Shown here: positions 18,147 through 25,970 of the stretch, piece after piece | Layout: each line of letters opens with the position of its first letter | Numbering within the stretch: the first letter of the stretch is position 1 | Source: Alphaproteobacteria bacterium | GTDB taxonomy: Bacteria > Pseudomonadota > Alphaproteobacteria > Caulobacterales > Maricaulaceae | NCBI GenBank assembly: GCA_024278855.1 | Contig: JAJRSJ010000077.1 | Span: 28,419-92,418 of the forward strand | Reading direction: 5' to 3' | Length of the DNA: 64,000 bases | The notes under the pieces: model-generated | What the model was told of the DNA's origin: nothing | Databases searched by the model: none | The model's input: the letters and a program-made list of their open reading frames with translations, nothing else | Position numbers and translations under genes: made by a program

Positions 18147-18643
18147 GCGGCCTTATCCTTTGTTAGACTTGTTTCTTTTGTTAGGCTTGGTTGTTTTATT
18201 TTGCGGGTGTTGTTATTTTTAGTGCTGCGCTTAAAGTCTGCAACTTCGCGTACGATTTCCAGTAAGGATTCAGATGCATTTCTGGCATTTTGCAATTCAG
18301 GCTTCAGTTGTGACGTTAAAACATCATCAAGCTCGGCTTGAGCCGCTTTTGCGGAAATTCGGGCATAGCGCAAGCTCTCGATCCGGGCTTCAATTTGCGG
18401 GGTTGTCTCTTGCGCTTCGTGGAGGAGTGTGCGCAGAACCGAAATGTTTTCTTCGGTAGAAAGCCGGGCTTGCTTGGCCGCTTCACTGGTGCTTGCAAGC
18501 GCTTGTGTCAACTCTACAATGGAGCCGCCAAGCCCGCCTTCAAGGCTTTGCAGTTTTTTTAAGCGGCGGCTTAATACCAGACAATATAAGCAAGTAATAG
18601 CGGAGACCAGTAATAAAAGAATATCGGGGATATAAGTATACAT
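18143..18643 (-). CDS. DUF6468 flagellar-cluster protein (PflI-like)
   Basis: A 166-residue membrane protein with one N-terminal hydrophobic helix (IPDILLLLVSAITCLYCLVL) followed by a short basic patch and a long Ala/Glu/Lys/Gln coiled coil (about 40-145), ending in a Lys/Thr-rich tail. Its length, layout and place between fliL and a MotE-like gene match the DUF6468 family, which includes the Caulobacter flagellar positioning protein PflI. No catalytic motif is seen. It begins 2 nt after the fliL stop and overlaps the motE-like gene by 4 nt. The role in flagellar positioning is only inferred from the family. Confidence 0.7.
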   Translation of the reverse strand: MYTYIPDILLLLVSAITCLYCLVLSRRLKKLQSLEGGLGGSIVELTQALASTSEAAKQARLSTEENISVLRTLLHEAQETTPQIEARIESLRYARISAKAAQAELDDVLTSQLKPELQNARNASESLLEIVREVADFKRSTKNNNTRKIKQPSLTKETSLTKDKAA

Positions 18644-18645
18644 AA

Positions 18646-19176
18646 TTATCGAACCATAAAATCTGTAATGAGAATATTTTTAACATTGCCTTGCCCAAGC
18701 ACAAAATTGGCGCGCCGCGTCAATTGAGCTCGTAGCCGAACCAAAAACGCCGCATCTTCTATCTGGGCCATGCCGAGCGCACTGAGATAGCCCATAAAGG
18801 CATCGCGGAGCCTTGGGTCTTTGGGGTCAATAAATTCCGCGCTGTTTTGAGGAGATTCCAGTGTAATGTTGAGACGTAAAATTCGTGAGCGGCCCTGGAG
18901 GGAGACCGTAAAAGGCTCCAAATCTATAAAAACCGTCACGACAGGCTCGGCTTGGGTGTCAGCTTCCCCGTCGGTTTGAGGTTTTGCCAGTGCGCTCGGA
19001 ACATTTGTTGGTGTTTCGGCTCTGGGTAAAACATATACGGTAGAAAATGAAGTCATGGCCAAGACGACCGGCAAAATTAATTTGCCGAAAACACTAGACT
19101 TTTTCTTGTCTTTCGCGCCGGCACCGGTTTGGGCTTCGCCCTTATCTTTTTCGGCAGTATTTTTGTGTTTTTTCAT
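18646..19176 (-). CDS. fliL: Flagellar basal-body protein FliL (first copy)
   Basis: FliL surrounds the stator units and supports torque. The 176-residue protein has a charged cytoplasmic N-terminus (KKHKNTAEKDKGE), one membrane helix (LILPVVLAMTSFSTVYVL), a linker and the periplasmic stomatin-like FliL domain (VVTVFIDLEPFTVSLQG, RILRLNITLE, PRLRDAFMGYLSAL), ending in KNILITDFMVR. ATG at 19176 is preferred; GTG at 19188 is possible. A second, more divergent FliL lies at 36516. The gene heads the fliL-DUF6468-motE-like operon and is divergent from fliF. Confidence 0.9.
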   Translation of the reverse strand: MKKHKNTAEKDKGEAQTGAGAKDKKKSSVFGKLILPVVLAMTSFSTVYVLPRAETPTNVPSALAKPQTDGEADTQAEPVVTVFIDLEPFTVSLQGRSRILRLNITLESPQNSAEFIDPKDPRLRDAFMGYLSALGMAQIEDAAFLVRLRAQLTRRANFVLGQGNVKNILITDFMVR

Positions 19177-19235
19177 TGCAATCACCACGGGTAAAATATC
19201 TATAAAGCACGGTATGGTAAACGTTCTGTTAAGAA

Positions 19236-19250
19236 TTAACTTCTATCTAA
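19236..19250. promoter_or_regulatory. Possible CtrA-type box between fliL and fliF
   Basis: TTAA-N7-CTAA at 19236-19250 and an overlapping TAAA-N7-TTAA at 19218-19232 each differ at one base from the CtrA consensus TTAA-N7-TTAA. They lie 53 nt or more upstream of the fliF start in the divergent promoter region. Confidence 0.4.
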
Positions 19251-19302
19251 ACGGGAAGAATAAATAATTAAACGGCTCAATGCCAGTGTGAAGGATTCGC
19301 AC

Positions 19303-20898
19303 ATGAATGCGTTACAGGTTTGCCTGTCTTTAAATGTAAGAAAACAAATCATCGCCACTCTCGCAGTTGTAGCGACAATTGCGGCCATGAGTTTGTTGAT
19401 CAAACAAACCCTAAAACCGCAAATGGATTTGTTGTATTCTGGTTTGGACGGCAAGGTGGCGGGCGAGGTTATAGCCGAGCTTGCGGCGAAAAATGTCGCC
19501 TATGAAGTTCGGGGTTCGGCGATTTATGCCCAGGCTGACAAACGGGATTCTTTGCGCCTTGAACTGGCTAAAGAAGGCCTGCCGCGCCAAAGCATGGCCG
19601 GCTATGAGTTGTTTGACGACGTTAACAGTTTTGCCATGACATCTGATATGTTTGATACCGCATATTGGCGGGCCAAGGAAGGCGAGTTGGCGCGTACAAT
19701 ATTGGCTTTGCCGTCTGTGGATTTGGCCCGCGTGCATTTGGGGGCGGCAAAACGCTCGCGGTTTTCCGGTGCGGCTGCGGCGCAGTCCGCATCGGTGACA
19801 CTTCGGTCTAGCGCCGGAATAAATATGCAAACGGCCAAGGCGGTTCAATATTTAACCGCCTTGTCGGTTGCAGGTTTGAGCCCGTCCGATGTTGTGGTCA
19901 TAGATGCAAAACTCGGCATAGTGGCAGGCCCCGGTAGCGACGGCGATATGCTTGCCGGGCGGGCTGAGGGTGGTCTGGGCGGGCTAGAGCGTGCAGCCGG
20001 CATCAAAAAAAACCTGTTGTCTTTATTAGAAGCGCGCGTTGGCAACGGTAATGTGCGCGTCAGTGTCACACTGGACATTGACAGAAAATCTGAAACCACA
20101 ACCCAACGCACATTTGACCCAGCAGCCAGTGTCGTCAAATCCCAAACAACCCGTGAGATCACAGATACCAGTACCGGCACAACGGCAGCAGTTGGGGCCG
20201 CTAGCAATCTGCCTGATGGAGACAATGCAACAGGTTCAAGAAATGCCAACCGTGGCGAAACCACAGAAACAATTCAATATGAAGTTTCGGAGCTTATTCG
20301 CAATTCAAAAACTTTACCCGGCGCGATCAAACGTATGAGCGTGGCCATACTCATCAACGATATTCGAAAAAGCGGCGACGACGGCCAGGTGCAATTCATA
20401 CCCAGAGGTCAAGAGGAATTAAATGCTTTGCGCGAATTATCCTTGGCAGCATCCGGGATAGACGGGGACAGGGGTGATGTTTTGACACTAAAAAGCTTTG
20501 CGTTTGAAACCCCGGATATTGAAGGGGCGACGGAACTACCAAGCGCAATGTCCCAGTTTGTAGAGCGGTATTTATGGAGTATGGTTCAAGCCGGGTTTTT
20601 GGGGCTTGTTATTTTGGCTTTGGGTATGTTTGTGGTTAAGCCGTTGCTCAGTACGACAGCGGGCCAAAACCCGGAACAAGCCTTATTGGGCCAGATGGAA
20701 ATATCAGGAATTGGCACGCAGTCAAATGCCCATACCGGGTTACCCGCCCCGCAAAACGGGCAGGGCAGGCTTATCAACACAGTTGAGGACCCGGCAGAAA
20801 TTCTGAAATCTGCGGCGAAAGATAACCCGGACGGCGCCATAACATTGTTATCTTCCTGGCTAGAGGCTGACAGCATAAGCACCACGCACATATCATGA
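19303..20898 (+). CDS. fliF: Flagellar MS-ring protein FliF
   Basis: FliF builds the MS ring that anchors the export gate and the C ring. The 531-residue protein has an N-terminal membrane helix (IIATLAVVATIAAMSLLI), ring-building motifs (DLLYSGLDGKVAGEVIAEL, RLELAKEGLPRQSMAGYELFD, LPSVDLARVHLGAAKRSRF), a central disordered region, a second membrane helix (about residues 425-445, AGFLGLVILALGMFVV) and a C-terminal FliG-binding tail (AAKDNPDGAITLLSSWL). ATG at 19303 has AAGGA 7 nt upstream and is preferred to GTG at 19288. It heads the fliF-fliH-fliN-fliP-fliG operon; fliH overlaps by 4 nt. Confidence 0.95.
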   Translation: MNALQVCLSLNVRKQIIATLAVVATIAAMSLLIKQTLKPQMDLLYSGLDGKVAGEVIAELAAKNVAYEVRGSAIYAQADKRDSLRLELAKEGLPRQSMAGYELFDDVNSFAMTSDMFDTAYWRAKEGELARTILALPSVDLARVHLGAAKRSRFSGAAAAQSASVTLRSSAGINMQTAKAVQYLTALSVAGLSPSDVVVIDAKLGIVAGPGSDGDMLAGRAEGGLGGLERAAGIKKNLLSLLEARVGNGNVRVSVTLDIDRKSETTTQRTFDPAASVVKSQTTREITDTSTGTTAAVGAASNLPDGDNATGSRNANRGETTETIQYEVSELIRNSKTLPGAIKRMSVAILINDIRKSGDDGQVQFIPRGQEELNALRELSLAASGIDGDRGDVLTLKSFAFETPDIEGATELPSAMSQFVERYLWSMVQAGFLGLVILALGMFVVKPLLSTTAGQNPEQALLGQMEISGIGTQSNAHTGLPAPQNGQGRLINTVEDPAEILKSAAKDNPDGAITLLSSWLEADSISTTHIS

Positions 20899-21563
20899 AC
20901 GCAATTCCGAAAATAACAGAAAACGTCAGCCGTTTTGACAATGCGGGTGGTGCGCCAATAGGCTCATTATCCAATTTCCATACCTTTGAACAGTCGAACG
21001 GGCAGTTAGCCAATGGTTGGGATGCACAAAGCGCACAAAGCGAACAACCGCCCAAAACCTACGAGGACGGTCTAGCGGAAGGTCGCCTGCACGCCGAAAC
21101 ACAAGCGCAAGACCACAAAGACGATCTTGCACACATGCTCCAAGAATTACGAACGATTGGCCGGTTGATTGAAACTGGCCACGGCCGGGTTATTTCGGCC
21201 ATGCTTAGCGCCGTTTTGCCCGCTTTGGCCAAAGAAAATATCTTGGTAGAAATCAAAGAATTTTTGGTCAAAACCGCCGAACCGGCCATGTGCGGGCGGG
21301 TTTTATTACAAGCTTCCCCGGCGTTGAAAAAAGATTTGGTCGCCGTCTTGGGTGAACAAAAAGACATAGCTAGCCCGCAACCTAATGAGCCGCAGTCCAC
21401 AGGTGCAGGATATACACTAGAAGTCGACAAAACCATCACAGATAACAAAGTCCGTGCGATTTGGAAAAATGGGGGTGGAGAGATCGATATTGACGGGGCG
21501 GTACGGGCGTGCCTGACCTTGCTTGCCAAGCATAATTTCGGAGATGAAAATGACAAAACCTAA
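20895..21563 (+). CDS. fliH: Flagellar export ATPase regulator FliH
   Basis: FliH tethers the FliI ATPase to the C ring and limits its activity. The 222-residue protein has a variable N-terminus, a Glu/Gly segment (YEDGLAEGRLHAETQAQDH) leading into a coiled region, and a C-terminal domain with the late segments NKVRAIWKNGGGEIDIDGAV and LTLLAKHNF. Overall similarity to FliH is weak, as usual for this family; the position between fliF and fliN, with overlaps at both ends (4 nt and 14 nt), supports the call. Confidence 0.8.
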   Translation: MNAIPKITENVSRFDNAGGAPIGSLSNFHTFEQSNGQLANGWDAQSAQSEQPPKTYEDGLAEGRLHAETQAQDHKDDLAHMLQELRTIGRLIETGHGRVISAMLSAVLPALAKENILVEIKEFLVKTAEPAMCGRVLLQASPALKKDLVAVLGEQKDIASPQPNEPQSTGAGYTLEVDKTITDNKVRAIWKNGGGEIDIDGAVRACLTLLAKHNFGDENDKT

Positions 21564-21900
21564 AAAATCAAACAAGCCTGTTGATAAAGACGGCCCACAA
21601 GACCCGCCCATATATGAGCAGCGCAGCCAAGACGATAGCAATCAATATAAGCGTTCAATTTACGCTCTGGACGTCAATGTACAAGTGGTCATAGGCACGG
21701 CCCGCCCGACGATTGGGGAGTTGTTGCAAATGAAGCAAGATACATTGATATCCCTTGATTGCAAAATGGAAGACCCGGTTGATCTGGTGGTTGATAACCG
21801 GATCATCGCACGCGGTGAACTGATTGAAACCAATCCGGAAACGGGAGAAATTGGTGTTAAACTGACCGAGATTGTCAATGTTTCCCTAGATGTTTTGTAA
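21550..21900 (+). CDS. fliN: Flagellar motor switch protein FliN
   Basis: FliN forms the base of the C ring and receives FliH. The 116-residue protein has a polar N-terminal 40 residues and a C-terminal SpoA domain (IYALDVNVQVVIGTARPTIGELLQMKQDTLISLD, then PVDLVVDNRIIARGELIETN and IGVKLTEIV). ATG at 21550 is chosen because GGAG at 21540-21543 has proper spacing to it; another Met two codons earlier is too close. It overlaps the fliH end and is followed by fliP. Confidence 0.92.
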   Translation: MTKPKKSNKPVDKDGPQDPPIYEQRSQDDSNQYKRSIYALDVNVQVVIGTARPTIGELLQMKQDTLISLDCKMEDPVDLVVDNRIIARGELIETNPETGEIGVKLTEIVNVSLDVL

Positions 21901-21913
21901 TGGGTGTAACATC

Positions 21914-22693
21914 ATGATGTTTGGCAAGGGTGCGCGAATATTTCTAGCCTGTTTGTGGCTGGCTTCAATTTTATTTTTGAGTGTCAGCGCATTTGGTCAG
22001 GTTCCGGACCAAGTGCCGGATATTGACGGCGCCTCACTATTCGACCAGGCACGCATAGAGGGTGCGGGCTTTGACCGCCGGATTATTCAGCTGTTTTTGA
22101 TCGTCACCGTGCTTAGTCTCGCGCCGGGTATCGCCATGATGATCACTTGTTTGCCGTTTATTGTTATTGTCTTTTCTTTCTTGCGCCAAGCTATAGGCCT
22201 GCAACAATCCCCGCCCAATATGATGATTATGGGCTTGGCAATGTTTTTGACATTTTTCATTATGCAACCAGTTTTTACTCAGTCGTGGCAAGAGGGTATT
22301 TCGCCTTATATGGACGGGGAGATAACTGAAATACAAGCAACAGAGCGTACCTTATTGCCGTTTCGCGCATTTATGAAAAACCGGGTTGCCGAGGACGCGG
22401 TGGAGCGTTTAGCCGCAACCATGCCTGACCGGGATTATAATACAGAAGAACCCGAGGTTAACCTGCTTGTGACGGCTTTTATGTTGTCGGAAATAAAGCG
22501 CGGGTTTCAGATCGGTTTTGTGATTTTTTTGCCCTTTTTAATCATTGATCTAATTGTGGCGTCGGTTCTTATGGCTATGGGCATGATGATGGTGCCGCCT
22601 GCGGTGGTATCCTTGCCTTTCAAACTCGCCTTCTTTGTGGTTGCCGATGGGTGGATGAAAATCACTGAAGCATTGATTGCGGGGTATGGGTAA
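21914..22693 (+). CDS. fliP: Flagellar export gate protein FliP
   Basis: FliP pentamers form the core of the export channel in the inner membrane. From ATG at 21914 it is 259 residues with a signal-like N-terminus (IFLACLWLASILFLSVSAFG), then conserved FliP blocks: APGIAMMITCLPFIVIVFSFLRQAIG, PNMMIMGLAMFLTFFIMQPVF, LLVTAFMLSEIKRGFQIGF and PFLIIDLIVASVLMAMGMMMVPP. An earlier in-frame ATG at 21890 overlaps fliN. An exact QVPD-QVPD duplication sits after the signal region. No fliO gene is found before it, although it normally assists FliP assembly. Confidence 0.95.
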   Translation: MMFGKGARIFLACLWLASILFLSVSAFGQVPDQVPDIDGASLFDQARIEGAGFDRRIIQLFLIVTVLSLAPGIAMMITCLPFIVIVFSFLRQAIGLQQSPPNMMIMGLAMFLTFFIMQPVFTQSWQEGISPYMDGEITEIQATERTLLPFRAFMKNRVAEDAVERLAATMPDRDYNTEEPEVNLLVTAFMLSEIKRGFQIGFVIFLPFLIIDLIVASVLMAMGMMMVPPAVVSLPFKLAFFVVADGWMKITEALIAGYG

Positions 22694-23799
22694 TGGCTAT
22701 GGCCCCACAACAGATTGACACGCATATTCCTACTTCCCTGGTTCCTAATTCTCTGGTTCCTGATGCTCTTGAGGTGACCACTGCGGCGAATGCGTATTCC
22801 AAGAGCCAAAAAGGGGCCATTATCATTGCTTTGCTTGGCCCGGAATATGCCAGAGAAATTGTCGAAGCCCTCGAAGACAGACATTTGCGCAGTTTTGTAG
22901 CAGCTATGCAAACCATAAAATTTATCGCCAGACCGGTCTTGCTTGCGACCATTGCCGAATTTATGACCTGCTTGTCTGAAAATGAAAATGGCTTGCAAGG
23001 GGGCGAAAAACAAGCCCGCGAACTTGCGGAGGCGCTTTTGACCACAGACCGGGCTATGCGGATTTTTGGCGACAGTCCTGATGAAAGCGGTACAAAAGAT
23101 ACAAATATTTGGCAAAGGCTCAAGCAAGAAGACGGCTTGCGTTTGGCCGGGTTTCTCGGCGCACAACGCCCTGAACTTACCAGCTATGTATTGTCCAAAC
23201 TGGACAGTGTAAAGGCGGGAGAGGTTTTGGCCGAGCTTCCAGATAAAATGGCAGAGGCCGCTGCCAGTCATATGTCAAATGGTGTCGAGTACGGAGAAGA
23301 TATTGAAAAAGCCGTGTCGGAGCTATTAAAGCTTGAGTTTTTTACGAAAAAGCAAAGTGATGACGGTTCGAAAACGGCTAGCTTTATGGCTGATATTATG
23401 GGGGTTCTCCCCAAAGCAAAACGAGACCGTTTGATGAATATCATAAGTAAAAACAATCCGGACACCGCTGATAAAATCCGCAAAGGCTTGCTGACTTTCG
23501 AAGATCTGCCTACGCGGTTACCGAAAACGGCGATCCCGTTGATCTTTCGCGATATGGACGCAAAGGAGCTTTTAAGCGCCCTGAAAGCGGGCCAAGCTAC
23601 CGACCCCGGAACAACCAAGTTTTTGTATGCCAATATTTCCCAGCGCATGGCTGAACAATATAAAGAACAAGTCGAAGACCTTGGCAGCCTGTCTGAAAAA
23701 CAAGCGGACAGTGCAATTATCAGCTTGATGAGTTTTATTTCCCGGCAAGAAAAGTCAGGGATGATTTCATATATCGATATTGTCGAACCTGATACCTAA
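22693..23799 (+). CDS. fliG: Flagellar motor switch protein FliG
   Basis: FliG links the MS ring to FliM and interacts with the MotA stator to give torque. The 368-residue protein has the N-terminal domain (QKGAIIIALLGPEYAREIVEAL), the middle domain (LGAQRPELTSYVLSKLDSVKAGEVLAELPD) and a C-terminal domain with the charged torque helix region (ALPLIFRDMDAKELLSALKAG, seen as KTAIPLIFRDMDAKELL). Start overlaps the fliP stop as TAATG. The first 35 residues are non-conserved and include a 15-bp duplication (SLVPN-SLVPD). It is the last gene of the fliF operon and converges on flgI. Confidence 0.93.
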   Translation: MAMAPQQIDTHIPTSLVPNSLVPDALEVTTAANAYSKSQKGAIIIALLGPEYAREIVEALEDRHLRSFVAAMQTIKFIARPVLLATIAEFMTCLSENENGLQGGEKQARELAEALLTTDRAMRIFGDSPDESGTKDTNIWQRLKQEDGLRLAGFLGAQRPELTSYVLSKLDSVKAGEVLAELPDKMAEAAASHMSNGVEYGEDIEKAVSELLKLEFFTKKQSDDGSKTASFMADIMGVLPKAKRDRLMNIISKNNPDTADKIRKGLLTFEDLPTRLPKTAIPLIFRDMDAKELLSALKAGQATDPGTTKFLYANISQRMAEQYKEQVEDLGSLSEKQADSAIISLMSFISRQEKSGMISYIDIVEPDT

Positions 23800-23821
23800 C
23801 CTGATCTATAACACCGCTAGA

Positions 23822-23843
23822 AAAATTTGTCTGCACAAATTTT
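23822..23843. terminator. Bidirectional terminator hairpin between fliG and flgI
   Basis: AAAATTTGT (23822-23830) and ACAAATTTT (23835-23843) pair perfectly over 9 bp around a CTGC loop. A-rich and T-rich flanks on either side suit termination of both convergent operons; it overlaps the flgI stop codon. Confidence 0.6.
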
Positions 23844-24948
23844 ATTGCAGCACAAGTTCAGCATGCAGCGCACCTGCGGTTTTCATTGTCTTTAAAATAT
23901 CGATCATTTCACGCGGCGATACGCCTAGTGCATTCAAACCCGCCACAAGATCCGGTAAGGTTATATTGCTGTTTATCATTGCAATATTGCCCGGTTTTCC
24001 GTCGTTAATCTGTAGAGATGTGCGCGGCATGGTGATTGATTGTCCTTGGGCAAACGGGTTGGGCTGACTGGTTACGGGGGTTTCGGCTATTGTAATGGAG
24101 AGGTTTCCTTTGGCAATTGCGACGGAAGAAATTTTTACATTGGTGCCCAACACAATCGTCCCAGAGCGTTGGTCTATCACTACCCTGGCTTTTTGTGCGG
24201 GGTTGAGTTGATAATTTTCTATAGTGGCCAATTGGTGGGCGGTGGATTTGCTGCCGCTAGCCAGAGTAAGCTCGACCGTTCCTGCGTCCAGCATTTCGGC
24301 AATGTTATGGCCGGATTCTTTATTGATAATTGTTTCAATGCGCATAGCCGTTGTAAAATCCGGGGCGCGCAAGGCGAGGAGAACTGAGCGCATGGCATTT
24401 AAATCAAATTTGATTTCCTGCTCAACCCGCGCCCCATTTGGAATGGTTCCCGATGTCGGTACGCCTTCGGTGATGGAGGCCGCGTCTCCTTCGGCCTTAA
24501 ACCCGCTGATCAGCACACTGCCTTGGGCAACCGCATAAACATTTCCGTCAGCCGCATTAAGCGGTGTCATAATAAGCGTCCCGCCGGACAGGTTTTTTGC
24601 ATCCCCAATAGAAGATACGTTAACATCAATGCGCGAACCTTTGCGGGCAAAGGCCGGCAGGCTAGCGGTCACCAGTACGGCGGCAACATTATTGGGGCGA
24701 AAATCACTGCCTTGAATATTGACCCCGAGCCGCTCAAGCAGATTTGAAAGTGCTTCTTCGGTATAGGGTGATTTGCGAATTGTATCGCCGCTCCCGTCCA
24801 GACCGATAACCAGACCATATCCAACAAGGTCATTGCCGCGCACGCCTTCGATATCAACAATGTCCTTGATTTTAACTTGTGCGCTAGCCCGAGGGGTGGG
24901 CGAAAAACACCACAAAACAATACAAACAAAAACTACAATAAATTTCAT
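23842..24948 (-). CDS. flgI: Flagellar P-ring protein FlgI
   Basis: FlgI forms the periplasmic P ring around the rod. The 368-residue precursor has a Sec signal peptide (FIVVFVCIVLWCFSPTPRASA) followed by the highly conserved KIKDIVDIEGVRGNDLVGYGLVIGLDGSGD, LLERLGVNI, NVAAVLVTASLPAFARKG, SSIGDAKNLSGGTLIMTPLNAADG, and a C-terminal LVAGLNALGVSPREMIDILKTMKTAGALHAEL. AGGTG precedes the ATG. It begins 3 bp after the flgL stop, forming the leftward block flgE-flgK-flgL-flgI. Confidence 0.96.
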   Translation of the reverse strand: MKFIVVFVCIVLWCFSPTPRASAQVKIKDIVDIEGVRGNDLVGYGLVIGLDGSGDTIRKSPYTEEALSNLLERLGVNIQGSDFRPNNVAAVLVTASLPAFARKGSRIDVNVSSIGDAKNLSGGTLIMTPLNAADGNVYAVAQGSVLISGFKAEGDAASITEGVPTSGTIPNGARVEQEIKFDLNAMRSVLLALRAPDFTTAMRIETIINKESGHNIAEMLDAGTVELTLASGSKSTAHQLATIENYQLNPAQKARVVIDQRSGTIVLGTNVKISSVAIAKGNLSITIAETPVTSQPNPFAQGQSITMPRTSLQINDGKPGNIAMINSNITLPDLVAGLNALGVSPREMIDILKTMKTAGALHAELVLQ

Positions 24949-24951
24949 GGT

Positions 24952-25962
24952 TCACCTGATGAAATTGGTTAAATTTAAATTGGCCAAACGGGCCGTGATC
25001 AAATAGGAGGCTTGAAGCTGGGTTTCTAATTGTTTAAGCTCAGCCGCCGCTTCAAATTGGTCGCGGCCAGTGATCTGCCCAAGCGCTTGTCCGAGGGTCA
25101 GTTTTTCGGCAGATTGCCTAAGGCTGGCATTTTCAAGCAAGCCTGAATATATGCCAAGCTCAGCCTCTAGCTTGATAATACCGACCTTGCCCTTTGAAAT
25201 GGCCGCCGTACCGTCAACCAGTACGGCGCTAAATTCATTGCTCGTTAAATCATAACCCGTACTTTGTGCGCTAGCTAGCACGGCAAGCCCGCGCAGGGTG
25301 TCGCGCAAGGCCTGATCATCGGCTTTGATACCAAATTCTATTTTGGAGCCGTCTGCGAGAAAGCTTGGCGGCGCGCTACCGTTACCGCCTTGGTATATAT
25401 TTGTCGCAAAGCCGCCCGCCGGGTCGTCGAAATAAAAATCCAACGCCGCCGCCATACTATCAGGATTTGGGCCAGTTTGCATAATATTGCGCACATCATC
25501 CAAGAGCAGGTTGGGGTTTGCCAGAGGGATCTGGTCTGTTGCATCACCGGAAAACAATTTTCTATTGCCCTGACTGGTGCTAATCAAGGACATAGCAGAG
25601 CGTAAATTGGCTTCGGCTTGGCGCGCAATCGTCCCGATCCCAACCCGGTCTGGCGCAGTATTGGCACTTAAGGCTTGTGTGTCTAGTGTGCCGACCACAC
25701 CGCGAATAGCACTGAGACTAGACGACATTAAATCCAACCTGGCCCCGCTTAGTGCATTGATGCGGCCATCTTGTTTAATGTCGTCCAAGGCCTTTTGCAT
25801 AAGATGTATGCTGCCAACATCGCCGCCAACAACCCCGGCAATATCTTCGCGCTTGCCAGTAACGGCTTCGCGAGAGCTGATTTCAAGTCGCGCTTTCAAA
25901 TCAGCGGTCAAGCGTGTTTGGCGCTGATAACTCAAGAGGTCTGGGACGGCGGATAATAACAT
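24952..25962 (-). CDS. flgL: Flagellar hook-filament junction protein FlgL
   Basis: FlgL is the junction protein next to the filament. The 336-residue protein has a flagellin-like N-terminus (DLLSYQRQTRLTADLKARLE), the segment QKALDDIKQDGRINALSGARLDL, and a coiled C-terminus (AAAELKQLETQLQASYLITARLANLNLTNF). Its similarity to flagellin at the ends, absence of a second flagellin signature and place after flgK identify it. The start ATTATG region lies 8 bp after the flgK stop. Confidence 0.85.
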   Translation of the reverse strand: MLLSAVPDLLSYQRQTRLTADLKARLEISSREAVTGKREDIAGVVGGDVGSIHLMQKALDDIKQDGRINALSGARLDLMSSSLSAIRGVVGTLDTQALSANTAPDRVGIGTIARQAEANLRSAMSLISTSQGNRKLFSGDATDQIPLANPNLLLDDVRNIMQTGPNPDSMAAALDFYFDDPAGGFATNIYQGGNGSAPPSFLADGSKIEFGIKADDQALRDTLRGLAVLASAQSTGYDLTSNEFSAVLVDGTAAISKGKVGIIKLEAELGIYSGLLENASLRQSAEKLTLGQALGQITGRDQFEAAAELKQLETQLQASYLITARLANLNLTNFIR

Positions 25963-25970
25963 ATGGTTCT

